NCBI GenBank assembly: GCA_021779735.1
Contig: JAJYAC010000002.1
Coordinates: 35,147 to 99,146 of the forward strand
Length of the DNA: 64,000 bases
DNA from: Actinomycetes bacterium
Lineage (GTDB): Bacteria; Actinomycetota; Acidimicrobiia; Acidimicrobiales; RAAP-2
Direction: 5' to 3'
In this document: positions 50,903 through 59,764 of the stretch, piece by piece
Position numbering within the stretch: the stretch's first letter is position 1
How the letters are laid out: each line of letters opens with the position of its first letter
Made by a program: the position numbers and the translations under genes
Notes under the pieces: generated by a model
Told to the model about the DNA's origin: nothing
Seen by the model: only the letters and a program-made list of their open reading frames with translations
The model's database searches: none

Positions 50903-52039
50903 TTGCCGAACAGATGGTTACGTATCGGTGAGAGATCGGCGGTCGCGCGTTCACGCGTCCGCGAGGTGATCGCGCGCCGTGACGCGCGCGCTCTGGTGTT
51001 GACGAGGCCGGGCGGAGTGAACTGGCGAAGTGGCGGTCTCTCTGATCCGATCGATCTCAGCGCGTCGAGTGATCCCGTGTGGTGCGTTGACACTCCCGAC
51101 CGCGCCGCTCTCATCACGAGTGAGATCGAGGCGCCACGCCTCGAGCGCGACTTTCGCGTCACCGAGCTGGGCTGGGAGTTGCTGACGGTGCCCTGGTACG
51201 ACGCGGACGCCGCACGGGCCGTGGCCAGTGACTTCGCGGGTTGCGCGCTCGATGAGATGCTGAGCGACCGCGACGGCTTCGGCCAGAACGCGAGCGTCGA
51301 CGTGGTGACCGCGCGCGTGTCACTCAGCGCCCCCGAACGAGACGAACTGCGAGACCTGGGAAACCTGGTGGGTCAAGCCCTCGCCGAGGGTGTCGACGCC
51401 TGGACGCCGGGGGTGACCCGCGACTACGACGTGGCCGCTGTCGTCAGCGCCGCGCTGGTGCGAGAAGGCGCCGCGCCCGTGTGTCTCATCGTCGGTGGTG
51501 ACGAGCGGTTGCGCCGCCTACGACACCCCCTCGCGGTGGGCGACGTCGTGAGTGAGGCGCTGATGGTCGTCGTGGTGGCCCGGCGCGCGGGCCTGCACGC
51601 CGCGGCGACGCGACTGAGCGTGGCCCGCGCCGATGACGAGATCGTGCGGCGAGTGGGCGAACTCGAGGCCATCGAGCAGTCGGTTCTCTCGGCGTCGCTG
51701 CCGGGGGGCACGTGGGGCGAGACCATTGAGGCGCTCGAGCGCGCCTACGAGCACGCCGGTCACGCGGGAGCGTGGCGCGAACACTTTCAAGGTGGTCCCA
51801 TTGGCTTCGAACAGCGCGAGTTCGAACTCGCGCCGGGTCAGCGCACAGACCCCTTCTGGCACCTCACGCGCACCGCGGGCAGCGCGGTCGCCTGGAACCC
51901 GAGTCTCTCGGGCGGAGCCAAAGTCGAAGACACGTACGTGGTCGGTGAGACCGAGATCGAACTGGTCACGCCGAGCGCGCAGTGGCCCGCGAACGCGAAC
52001 GGCACGGGCCACGGCGTACTGATCAAAGCAAATCGGTGA
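50903..52039 (+). CDS. M24 (creatinase/aminopeptidase P-fold)-like protein, probably not a canonical metallopeptidase
   Basis: 378 aa (TTG start proposed by track; a later GTG at 50964 is possible); creatinase-like architecture, with HFQGGPIGFEQREF where an M24 protein would have GHGxG. Confidence 0.6.
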   Translation: MPNRWLRIGERSAVARSRVREVIARRDARALVLTRPGGVNWRSGGLSDPIDLSASSDPVWCVDTPDRAALITSEIEAPRLERDFRVTELGWELLTVPWYDADAARAVASDFAGCALDEMLSDRDGFGQNASVDVVTARVSLSAPERDELRDLGNLVGQALAEGVDAWTPGVTRDYDVAAVVSAALVREGAAPVCLIVGGDERLRRLRHPLAVGDVVSEALMVVVVARRAGLHAAATRLSVARADDEIVRRVGELEAIEQSVLSASLPGGTWGETIEALERAYEHAGHAGAWREHFQGGPIGFEQREFELAPGQRTDPFWHLTRTAGSAVAWNPSLSGGAKVEDTYVVGETEIELVTPSAQWPANANGTGHGVLIKANR

Positions 52040-52051
52040 GAAAGGAAGACG

Positions 52052-52993
52052 ATGTCCTACGGTGAGGGAAGTCCGCGAGGTACCGCCGCGATGCGTCGCC
52101 ACGTCGGGGAACTGGTCAACGGAACGCCGCCGAGCGCCGCGCGCTTCGCCGACGGCGCTCACTATCGCATCGAGATCCCGAGCGTCGAGAACCCGCTGGC
52201 CCTGCGTGCGGTCGTGGACGAGGCCCGCGCGCGCAATGTCACCGTGCACCGCGTCTCCCAGGGCAGCGGCGCCATGTTGTTGACCCAGGAGGACCTTCGT
52301 GAGATGGCGCGCATCGGCGCTGACGAGGGTCTCGAAGTCAACTTGTTCATAGGCCCGCGCGAGGAGTTCGGCATCGGCGGGGCCGTGCGCTCGCCCGACG
52401 GGCTACTGCTCTCGGGCCGCCTGCGCGGCTCGCACCAGTTGCGCTACGCGATCGAGGACGTCGTACGCGCCGTCGACGCGGGCATTCGCGGCTTTCTCAT
52501 CGCCGACACGGGACTCATGGAGATCCTCGCGGCGATGCAGCGCGACGGCGAATTGCCGGCGTCGATCGTCTGGAAGATCTCGGCGGTGCTGGCGCCCTCG
52601 AACGCGGTGAGCTTTCGCCAGCTCGTCGCCCTCGGGGGGACCACGGTGAACGTGCCCAGTGACGTGACCTTGGAGGACCTCGCAGAACTGCGCGCCCTCT
52701 CCGAGGCGCCCATTGATCTCTACCTTGAGGCTCCCGACTCCCTCGGCGGCGTCGTGCGCGGCCACGAGCTCGCCGAGATCGCACTCGTCGCGGCGCCGCT
52801 GTACGCGAAGTTCGGCCTGCGCAACGCGCGCGCGGTCTACCCCGCGGGCGGCCACCTCGTCGACGCGGTCGTGGGCAACGTGCGCGAGAAGGTGCGTCGC
52901 GCCCAACTCGCCCTCGAGTGGCTGGAACTCTCGGGAGTGGACCTCGTCACATCTAAGCCCGGTGCCGAAGGTATTGGAGTGCCCGAGCCGTGA
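52052..52993 (+). CDS. Uncharacterised TIM-barrel-like protein (possibly U32-peptidase-like)
   Basis: 313 aa; alternating beta/alpha pattern YRIEIPSVENPLALRAVVDEARARNVTVHRV...LEVNLFIGPREEF...GFLIADTGLMEIL...TTVNVPSDVTLEDLAELRAL...PIDLYLEAPDSLGG; overlaps the IlvD/Edd gene by 4 bp. Confidence 0.55.
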   Translation: MSYGEGSPRGTAAMRRHVGELVNGTPPSAARFADGAHYRIEIPSVENPLALRAVVDEARARNVTVHRVSQGSGAMLLTQEDLREMARIGADEGLEVNLFIGPREEFGIGGAVRSPDGLLLSGRLRGSHQLRYAIEDVVRAVDAGIRGFLIADTGLMEILAAMQRDGELPASIVWKISAVLAPSNAVSFRQLVALGGTTVNVPSDVTLEDLAELRALSEAPIDLYLEAPDSLGGVVRGHELAEIALVAAPLYAKFGLRNARAVYPAGGHLVDAVVGNVREKVRRAQLALEWLELSGVDLVTSKPGAEGIGVPEP

Positions 52994-54699
52994 GTCTGCG
53001 CAGCGACCGCTGGGTGCGAGGCGACGACGAGGTCGCCCTCGACAGCCGCGTCGCCCTGCGCATGGCCGGCTCGCCGGTGACGCGCGAGGGGGGCCGGCCC
53101 CTGATCGGCCTAGCCACGTCCTCGAGCGATCTCAACCCGTGCAATCAGCCGCTCGCCGAGCTCGTGGCGCCCCTGCGCGACGGCATCGACGCGGCCGGTG
53201 GTCTCGCGCTGGAGTTCCCGGTCATCTCCCTGGGCGAAGACCTCATGAAGCCCACCGCGATGCTCTATCGCAACCTGCTCGCCATGGACGTCGAGGAGTC
53301 CCTGCGCAGTCAGCCCCTCGACGGCATCGTCGTGCTCGCGGCCTGCGACAAGTCGGTGCCCGGCGCGCTGATGGGCGCGTTCTCGACCAACCTGCCGGTG
53401 CTCTTGGTGGTCGCCGGACCGCGGCCGGTCGCCACCTTCCAGGGTCGGCGCGTGGGCACGGGCACGGACCTGTGGCGCCAGTGGGACCGGCGCCGCCGTG
53501 GCGAGACCACCGACGAGGAGTGGGCCGACTTCGAGGCCGCGCTGACGCTGGGGCGCGGGACGTGCAACACGATGGGAACGGCCTCGTCGATGGGCGTGAT
53601 CGCCGAAGCCCTGGGCCTCGCCTGGCCGGGCTCGACGTCGGTGCCCGCGGGCGACGCGCGCCACCTCGACATCGCTCGGCGCGTGGGCGCTCGCATCGTT
53701 GAACTCGTGCGCGCGGGTGCGAGCGCGTCAGGCCAGGTCACGAGCGCCAGCGTGACGAACGCCCTCACGAGCCTCGCCGCCGTGGGCGGATCCACCAACG
53801 CGATCATCCACCTCACGGCCATGGCCGCGCGACTCGGCCACGCACTCTCCCTCGATGACGTCGACGCGACGTCACGGCGAGTGCCGGTGATCGTCGACGT
53901 CGAGCCCTCGGGTGGCGCGTTGATGGAAGACCTCGACGCGAGTGGCGGCGTGCCCACCGTGATGTCGGCCCTCGGCGACCTGCTCGAACCTTCGGTCGTA
54001 CTCGCCGACGGGCGCACGACGAGAGAGGTCCAAGACGCCGCGGGAGAGGCGCGTGGCGTCGTGCGGAGCCTCGACGACCCGGTGGACGCCGCGGGAGCCT
54101 TTCGCGTCGTGCGCGGCAACCTCGCCCCCGATGGGGCACTGATCAAGCGCAGCGCCGCGAGCGCGGATCTGCTCTCTCATCGCGGACCGGCCTACGTGAT
54201 CGAGGCCGCTGACCTCGACGAGCGCACCGGCGCGACGTCGAGCTGTCCGCGCGACGCGGTACTCGTGCTGCGCGGCGCGGGTCCGGTCGGCGGTCCGGGC
54301 ATGCCCGAGTGGGGCATGGTGCCCATCCCCGAGCCCCTCCTCGCGGCCGGGGTCTCGGACATGGTGCGCGTGACGGACGCGCGCATGTCGGGGACGAGCT
54401 ACGGGACCGTGTTCTTGCACGTCGCGCCCGAATCGGCGGTGGGCGGACCGCTCGCGCGCGTGCGCGACGGCGACGAGATCGTCGTGGACGCCGACGCCGG
54501 CGTGCTCTACGCCGACGTCAACGAGGCCGAGTGGGCGTCGCGCGACGTGGCGCCCGCGAGCGTGCCCCGCGAGCGCGGCTACGTGTCGCTCTATCGCCGT
54601 CACGTCACCCAGGCGCCGCTCGGGTGCGATTTCGACTTCTTGGCTCAGCCCGCGGGGGTTTCCCCCTCGCTCGAGGAGCCGGTGGTGGGTAGATCTTGA
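52990..54699 (+). CDS. IlvD/Edd-family dehydratase, probable sugar-acid dehydratase
   Basis: 569 aa; AACDKSVPGALMG, GTCNTMGTASSMGVIAEALG, GGSTNAIIHLTAMAARLG, GPVGGPGMPEWG, DARMSGTSYGTVFLHVAPESAVGGPLA. Confidence 0.92.
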   Translation: MSLRSDRWVRGDDEVALDSRVALRMAGSPVTREGGRPLIGLATSSSDLNPCNQPLAELVAPLRDGIDAAGGLALEFPVISLGEDLMKPTAMLYRNLLAMDVEESLRSQPLDGIVVLAACDKSVPGALMGAFSTNLPVLLVVAGPRPVATFQGRRVGTGTDLWRQWDRRRRGETTDEEWADFEAALTLGRGTCNTMGTASSMGVIAEALGLAWPGSTSVPAGDARHLDIARRVGARIVELVRAGASASGQVTSASVTNALTSLAAVGGSTNAIIHLTAMAARLGHALSLDDVDATSRRVPVIVDVEPSGGALMEDLDASGGVPTVMSALGDLLEPSVVLADGRTTREVQDAAGEARGVVRSLDDPVDAAGAFRVVRGNLAPDGALIKRSAASADLLSHRGPAYVIEAADLDERTGATSSCPRDAVLVLRGAGPVGGPGMPEWGMVPIPEPLLAAGVSDMVRVTDARMSGTSYGTVFLHVAPESAVGGPLARVRDGDEIVVDADAGVLYADVNEAEWASRDVAPASVPRERGYVSLYRRHVTQAPLGCDFDFLAQPAGVSPSLEEPVVGRS

Positions 54700-54761
54700 G
54701 GAGTTATCCGCAAGAATCCAGGGTTCACGGTGAATCTTGGGGGAGAAAGGGAGAATCACCA

Positions 54762-56057
54762 GTGAAGAAACTAAGGACCAGGGGCGTCGCGGCTCTCAGC
54801 GCCGCGCTGCTCGCCGGCTCGTTCTACGCATCGCTGCCCGCGTCGGCCAGCGCCAAGGTGACCTTGACGCTTTGGCAGAACTACGGCACCGAGCAGAACG
54901 CGGTCGCCACGAACAATCTCGTGAAGGCCTACGAGAAGGCCAATCCCAACGTCACGATCAAGGTGGTCGCCCAGCCGGCGTCCAACTACTTCGCGCTGTT
55001 GCAGGCGGCCTCGATCTCACACAACGGGCCGGACCTCGCCGTGATGTGGACGGGCCTCTACGACCTGCAGTACTCGAGCTTCCTCGCGAACTTGAAGGGC
55101 AACGTGCCCGCGGGCGACCTGGCCAAGATCGGTGGCCTGCAGTGGGAGTCGCCGAACTTCAACGCGGCCAACGGCCCGCTCGTGATGCCGCTCGAGACGC
55201 AGTTCTACATCGGCTTCTACAACAAGGCTCTCTTCAAGCGCGCGGGTATCGCGAGCGTGCCCACCACGTGGAGCCAGTTGACGAGCGCCTGCACCAAGCT
55301 CAAGGCCATCGGCGTGACTCCTCTGGTCTACGGCAACGGGGGACAGGCCCTGGGCGCGGAGTTCTACCCCTGGTACGACATGAGCTACATGATGATCGGC
55401 GCGCACTCGCTTAGCCAGTGGAAGGGCCTCTACGACGGGTCGATCAAGTGGACCTCGCCGAGCAACCTGGCCCAACTCAACAAGTGGCACGCGCTGTACA
55501 CGAGCGGCTGCACCAACAAAGACGTGCTGACCAAGACGAACAACATGCAGGACTTCGAAAAGGGTAAGGCCGCCATGATGGTCGACGGCACGTGGGACAC
55601 CGCCCAGTACACCTCGACGATGAAGTCCAACGTCGCGGCGTTCGTGCCGCCGTTCTCCACCACCCCGATCAAGGGCGTCGTGGAGTACCCCGGCGACGGC
55701 TTCTCGGTCATGAAGTACTCGACGCACAAGAAGGACGCCTTTAAGTTCCTCGACTTCCTGACGACCAAGACGGCCGGCAACATCATCAATGCCGCCGGCT
55801 TGATCCCGGACATCGCGGGCATGTCGACCTCGAACCCGGTGAACCAGCAGATGCTCAACTTCGTGAACGTGGCGCACATGACGCCGTACCCGATGTTGGA
55901 CAACTACATCCAGGTCAACGTCGTCAACGCCGGCTCCAAAGTTCTGCCCGCGGTGCTCGCCGGTCAGCAGTCGGCCCTCTCGGCGATGCAGAACATGGCC
56001 CAGGCCTGGCAGCAGTTGCCCGCCAACCAGCGCAGCTCGTCGAGCTTTAACGGATAG
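54762..56057 (+). CDS. Sugar ABC transporter substrate-binding protein
   Basis: Signal peptide (VKKLRTRGVAALSAALLAGSFYASLPASASA) then VTLTLWQNYGTEQN...; RBS-like GGGAGAAAGGGAG upstream of GTG 54762. Confidence 0.92.
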   Translation: MKKLRTRGVAALSAALLAGSFYASLPASASAKVTLTLWQNYGTEQNAVATNNLVKAYEKANPNVTIKVVAQPASNYFALLQAASISHNGPDLAVMWTGLYDLQYSSFLANLKGNVPAGDLAKIGGLQWESPNFNAANGPLVMPLETQFYIGFYNKALFKRAGIASVPTTWSQLTSACTKLKAIGVTPLVYGNGGQALGAEFYPWYDMSYMMIGAHSLSQWKGLYDGSIKWTSPSNLAQLNKWHALYTSGCTNKDVLTKTNNMQDFEKGKAAMMVDGTWDTAQYTSTMKSNVAAFVPPFSTTPIKGVVEYPGDGFSVMKYSTHKKDAFKFLDFLTTKTAGNIINAAGLIPDIAGMSTSNPVNQQMLNFVNVAHMTPYPMLDNYIQVNVVNAGSKVLPAVLAGQQSALSAMQNMAQAWQQLPANQRSSSSFNG

Positions 56058-56061
56058 TCCA

Positions 56062-56103
56062 CACCGCCGTCCCGGCCCTACCCCCGGGGCCGGGACGGCG
56101 GTG
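56062..56103 (+). other. Intercistronic 17-bp perfect stem-loop between binding-protein and permease genes
   Basis: CACCGCCGTCCCGGCCC / GGGCCGGGACGGCGGTG arms with an ~8-nt loop; no T-tract follows. Confidence 0.85.
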
Positions 56104-56122
56104 GCAGTAGAAACGGTAGATC

Positions 56123-57013
56123 GTGAACCCCATGAAAGCTCGCCGATTGACGTTGAGTCAACGCCGTCAGTTGGCCGGCGTGGTCTTCGCGCTGCCCGCG
56201 CTCGCGTTGGTCATCGGACTCATCGCGATACCCATCGGTCAGGCCGTCTACTACTCCTTTACCCAGTGGGACGGCATCACGACGACCTGGATCGGGACCT
56301 CGACCTGGACCCAGGCCTTTCACAACTCGGACCTGTGGACCGCCCTGAAGAACAACGCCATGCTCTTGCTCTGGGTGCCGATCGCTCTGGGTCTGCCGCT
56401 CGCGATCGCGGTGCTGTTGCACCAGCGGGTCGCGGGCTGGAAGATCTTTCGCTCCATCTACTTCTTGCCCACGGCGATCTCGTGGGTCGTCCTCGGACTC
56501 GTCGCCGAGCGGTTCTTCGCCTACCAGGGCACGCTCAACTCGATTCTGCACGCCGTCGGACTCTCGGGGGTGACGACGAACATGCTGGGCAGCGAGTCGA
56601 CCGCGCTCGCGGCGCTGGGCATCACGTTCGTCTTCACGATGATCGGCACGAACACGATGCTCTTTCTCACCGGACTCGCCACCTTGGATCCCAGCCTCGA
56701 AGAGGCCGCGCGCATTGATGGCGCGGGGCGCTGGCGCATCTTTCGCCACATCACGCTGCCGCACCTGAGCCGCTTCATCCAGCTGGCTTTCGTCATGACG
56801 GTGATCGCGCTGTTCTCGGCTCTCTTTAGCCTCATCTTCGTCATGACCGGCGGTGGTCCGGGGTACGCGACCACGACGATGGAGTTCTTGATCTACCAGA
56901 CGGGCTTTTCTCAGGGCCAGTTCGGCACCGCCGCCCTCTACGGCATCATCCTCTTTCTCATCACCGGCGCGGTCGGCATCATCCAACTTCGACTGATCGG
57001 ATCGGACAAGTGA
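56123..57013 (+). CDS. Sugar ABC transporter permease (MalF/UgpA-like)
   Basis: 296 aa; EEAARIDGAGRWRIFRHITLPHLS EAA motif. Confidence 0.93.
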   Translation: MNPMKARRLTLSQRRQLAGVVFALPALALVIGLIAIPIGQAVYYSFTQWDGITTTWIGTSTWTQAFHNSDLWTALKNNAMLLLWVPIALGLPLAIAVLLHQRVAGWKIFRSIYFLPTAISWVVLGLVAERFFAYQGTLNSILHAVGLSGVTTNMLGSESTALAALGITFVFTMIGTNTMLFLTGLATLDPSLEEAARIDGAGRWRIFRHITLPHLSRFIQLAFVMTVIALFSALFSLIFVMTGGGPGYATTTMEFLIYQTGFSQGQFGTAALYGIILFLITGAVGIIQLRLIGSDK

Positions 57014-57825
57014 GGTCTCGTCGAGTGTCCCCGGGGCGCGTCGCCCTCTTCGTCACGATGCTCGCCATCGCCGTGGGCATGCTCTATCCCTTCTGGGTCA
57101 TGATCAGTGACAGCCTGCACACCCAGTCCCAGTTCATCTCGGGTTCGGGCTTCTCCCTGGGCAGTTGGCGCCAGCTCAGCGCCGCCCTGCCCGTGGGCCG
57201 ACAGGTGCTCAACTCGACGGTCATCTGCTCGATGTCGATCTTCGTGATCCTCGCCGTGGGCCTGCCGGCGGGCTTCGCCTTCGCGAAACTTCGCTTTCGC
57301 GCCTCCTCGCTGGTCTTTCTCGGCATCGTCTCGGCGATGATGGTGCCCCTCCAGGCGATTGTCATGCCCGAGTTCGTCAACGTCACGCGCGTCGGACTGA
57401 CCAGTGGCTACTTCGGCGCGGTGCTCGTCTACGCCGCGCTCGGCACGCCCTTTTCCATCTTTCTCTTCACGACGTACTTTCGCGGCGTGCCCGACGAACT
57501 CGTCGAGGCCGGCATCGTCGACGGTCTGGGCTACGTCGGCGCCCTCTGGCGCCTCGTGGTGCCCGTCGCGGTGCCGGCGATAGCCACGGTGACGGTCCTG
57601 CAGTTCATCCAGATCTGGGACGACTTGCTCGTGGGCCTGCTCTTCATTCAAAACACCGCGGACCGGCCGATCACGGTGGGCCTCGCCGCTCTCGCCTCGG
57701 GGCGCACCACGTCGATCCCGCAGTTGATGGCGGGCTCCTTCGTCTCGGCGCTGCCGGCGATGCTCGTGTACCTCGGATTCCAGCGCTACCTCGTCAAGGG
57801 CCTCACCATGGGAATCGACCGGTGA
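57010..57825 (+). CDS. Carbohydrate ABC transporter permease (MalG/UgpE-like)
   Basis: 271 aa; DELVEAGIVDGLGYVGALWRLVVPVAVPA EAA motif. Confidence 0.93.
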   Translation: MRSRRVSPGRVALFVTMLAIAVGMLYPFWVMISDSLHTQSQFISGSGFSLGSWRQLSAALPVGRQVLNSTVICSMSIFVILAVGLPAGFAFAKLRFRASSLVFLGIVSAMMVPLQAIVMPEFVNVTRVGLTSGYFGAVLVYAALGTPFSIFLFTTYFRGVPDELVEAGIVDGLGYVGALWRLVVPVAVPAIATVTVLQFIQIWDDLLVGLLFIQNTADRPITVGLAALASGRTTSIPQLMAGSFVSALPAMLVYLGFQRYLVKGLTMGIDR

Positions 57826-57854
57826 GCCCACTCCTAGGAAAGGATTCGTGATTC

Positions 57855-58949
57855 ATGGCCGCCATCACCTTTGACGGAGTCACCAAGATCTACGCGGGTA
57901 AGCCGGCGGTGGACTCGCTCTCGCTGCACATCGACGACGGTGAGTTCATGGTCCTCGTGGGACCCTCGGGATGCGGCAAGACGACCGCTCTGCGCATGCT
58001 CGCCGGCCTCGAGGAGATCACCTCGGGCGCACTCTCCATTGGCGACCAGGTCGTCAACAACGTGCTGCCCAAAGATCGCGACGTCGCGATGGTATTTCAG
58101 AACTACGCGCTCTACCCGCACATGAGCGTCGCTCAGAACATGGGCTTCGCGCTCAAGATCCGTGGCGAGTCCAAGGCGATGATCGCCGAGAAGGTGCGCG
58201 CGGCGGCGGAGATCCTGCGCCTGAGCGACTACCTGGATCGGCGCCCGCGGGCCCTCTCGGGCGGCCAGCGCCAGCGCGTGGCCATGGGCCGGGCGATCGT
58301 GCGCAGTCCCCAGGCGTTCCTGATGGACGAGCCCCTGTCGAACCTCGACGCGAAGCTGCGCGTGGAGATGCGCTTAGAGATCGCGCGCATTCAGCGTCTG
58401 CTCGGCGTGGCGACTCTCTACGTGACCCACGACCAGGTCGAGGCGATGACGATGGGCGATCGCGTCGCGGTGATGCGCGACGGGCACCTCCAGCAGGTGG
58501 CGACCCCTCAGGAGCTCTACGACCGTCCGGCCAACGACTTCGTCGCCGGCTTCATTGGCTCGCCGCCGATGAACCTGCTCACGACGCGCGTCTCCCACGG
58601 CGCCGACGTCACCCTCGACATCCTCGGCCAGACGATCAGCGTGCCCACGCGCTACGCGGCGGCCTTCAGCCTGCCCGCGAGCGGCGAAGTAACCTTCGGC
58701 ATCCGACCCGAGGACATCGTCATCGCCACCGAGGGACTGCGCGCGCGCGTCGAGCGCTGCGAGGCGCTGGGGGCCGAGACGCTCTTGCACCTCAGCGTGA
58801 ACGGCCCGGGCGCCTCTCAGCACCTCGTCGCCAAGACCGGACCGCGCACGTCGATCGTGGCCGGCGACGACCTGTCGGTCACCTTCGCCCTGGAGCACGC
58901 GCACTTCTTTGACGTGGCGAGCGGCGCCACGTTGCGAGCGGCGTCGTGA
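57855..58949 (+). CDS. ABC transporter ATP-binding protein (UgpC/MalK type)
   Basis: 364 aa; GPSGCGKTTALRMLAG, LSGGQRQRVAMGRAIVR, MDEPLSNLDAKLR. Confidence 0.96.
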   Translation: MAAITFDGVTKIYAGKPAVDSLSLHIDDGEFMVLVGPSGCGKTTALRMLAGLEEITSGALSIGDQVVNNVLPKDRDVAMVFQNYALYPHMSVAQNMGFALKIRGESKAMIAEKVRAAAEILRLSDYLDRRPRALSGGQRQRVAMGRAIVRSPQAFLMDEPLSNLDAKLRVEMRLEIARIQRLLGVATLYVTHDQVEAMTMGDRVAVMRDGHLQQVATPQELYDRPANDFVAGFIGSPPMNLLTTRVSHGADVTLDILGQTISVPTRYAAAFSLPASGEVTFGIRPEDIVIATEGLRARVERCEALGAETLLHLSVNGPGASQHLVAKTGPRTSIVAGDDLSVTFALEHAHFFDVASGATLRAAS

Positions 58950-59764
58950 CGATCATTCCCGCGGCGCTCGAGCGCCACGTGCTCGTAGGCGGCCTCGACC
59001 ACGCCGAGGGGATCTGCTGGGACCACGTGCGCGGGTGCCTCTGGGCCGGGGGAGAGGCCGGTCAGGTCTATCGCATCGAACTCGACGGCACGACGGACGT
59101 GGTCGCGCAGATCCCCGACGCGGCGCTGCTGGGCGTCGCCCTCGACGACGAGGGCGATCTGTACTGCTGTGACATCGCGGGCCACCAGGTCTGGCGCGTG
59201 CGCGAGGGTGTCGTCGAGGCCTTCGGCGCGAGCATCGACTACCCCAACTACGCCGCGTTCGCTCCCGACGGCGCGCTCTACGTCACCGACAGTGGTTCCT
59301 TCACCGAGGCGACGGGCAAGCTCTGGCGCATCGAACGAGACGGCACCACCCGTGACGTCAGTCCGCGACCGATTCGCTACGCGAACGGCCTCGCCTTTGA
59401 CGCGACGAGGCTGTGGATCGTCGAGTCGGCGGCCCCCGGGGTGAGCGTCATCGACCTGGCGAGCGGCGAGATGACCTTCGTCGTGGAGATGTCGCGCTGT
59501 CAGCCCGACGGCCTCGCCTTTGACGCCGAGGGCGGACTTCTCATCTCGTGCTTCCAGCCCAACCAGATCTGGCGTTACCACGAGGGACGCCTCGTCCTGC
59601 TCGTCGAAGACTGGAGCGGCGAGTTCATCCTCTCTCCCACCAACGTCGCCTTCTACGGCGAGAACCTCGATCGCCTCGCCCTGGCCTCGCTGTGCGGCCA
59701 CGACGTGGTGAGCATTCGTCCCCCCGCGCCCGGCCGTGCGCTCAACCCCAGGAGTCCGTCATGA
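58946..59764 (+). CDS. SMP-30/gluconolactonase-family lactonase
   Basis: 272 aa; GLDHAEGICWDHVRGCLWAGGEAGQVYRI, YVTDSG, beta-propeller pattern. Confidence 0.9.
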   Translation: MTIIPAALERHVLVGGLDHAEGICWDHVRGCLWAGGEAGQVYRIELDGTTDVVAQIPDAALLGVALDDEGDLYCCDIAGHQVWRVREGVVEAFGASIDYPNYAAFAPDGALYVTDSGSFTEATGKLWRIERDGTTRDVSPRPIRYANGLAFDATRLWIVESAAPGVSVIDLASGEMTFVVEMSRCQPDGLAFDAEGGLLISCFQPNQIWRYHEGRLVLLVEDWSGEFILSPTNVAFYGENLDRLALASLCGHDVVSIRPPAPGRALNPRSPS

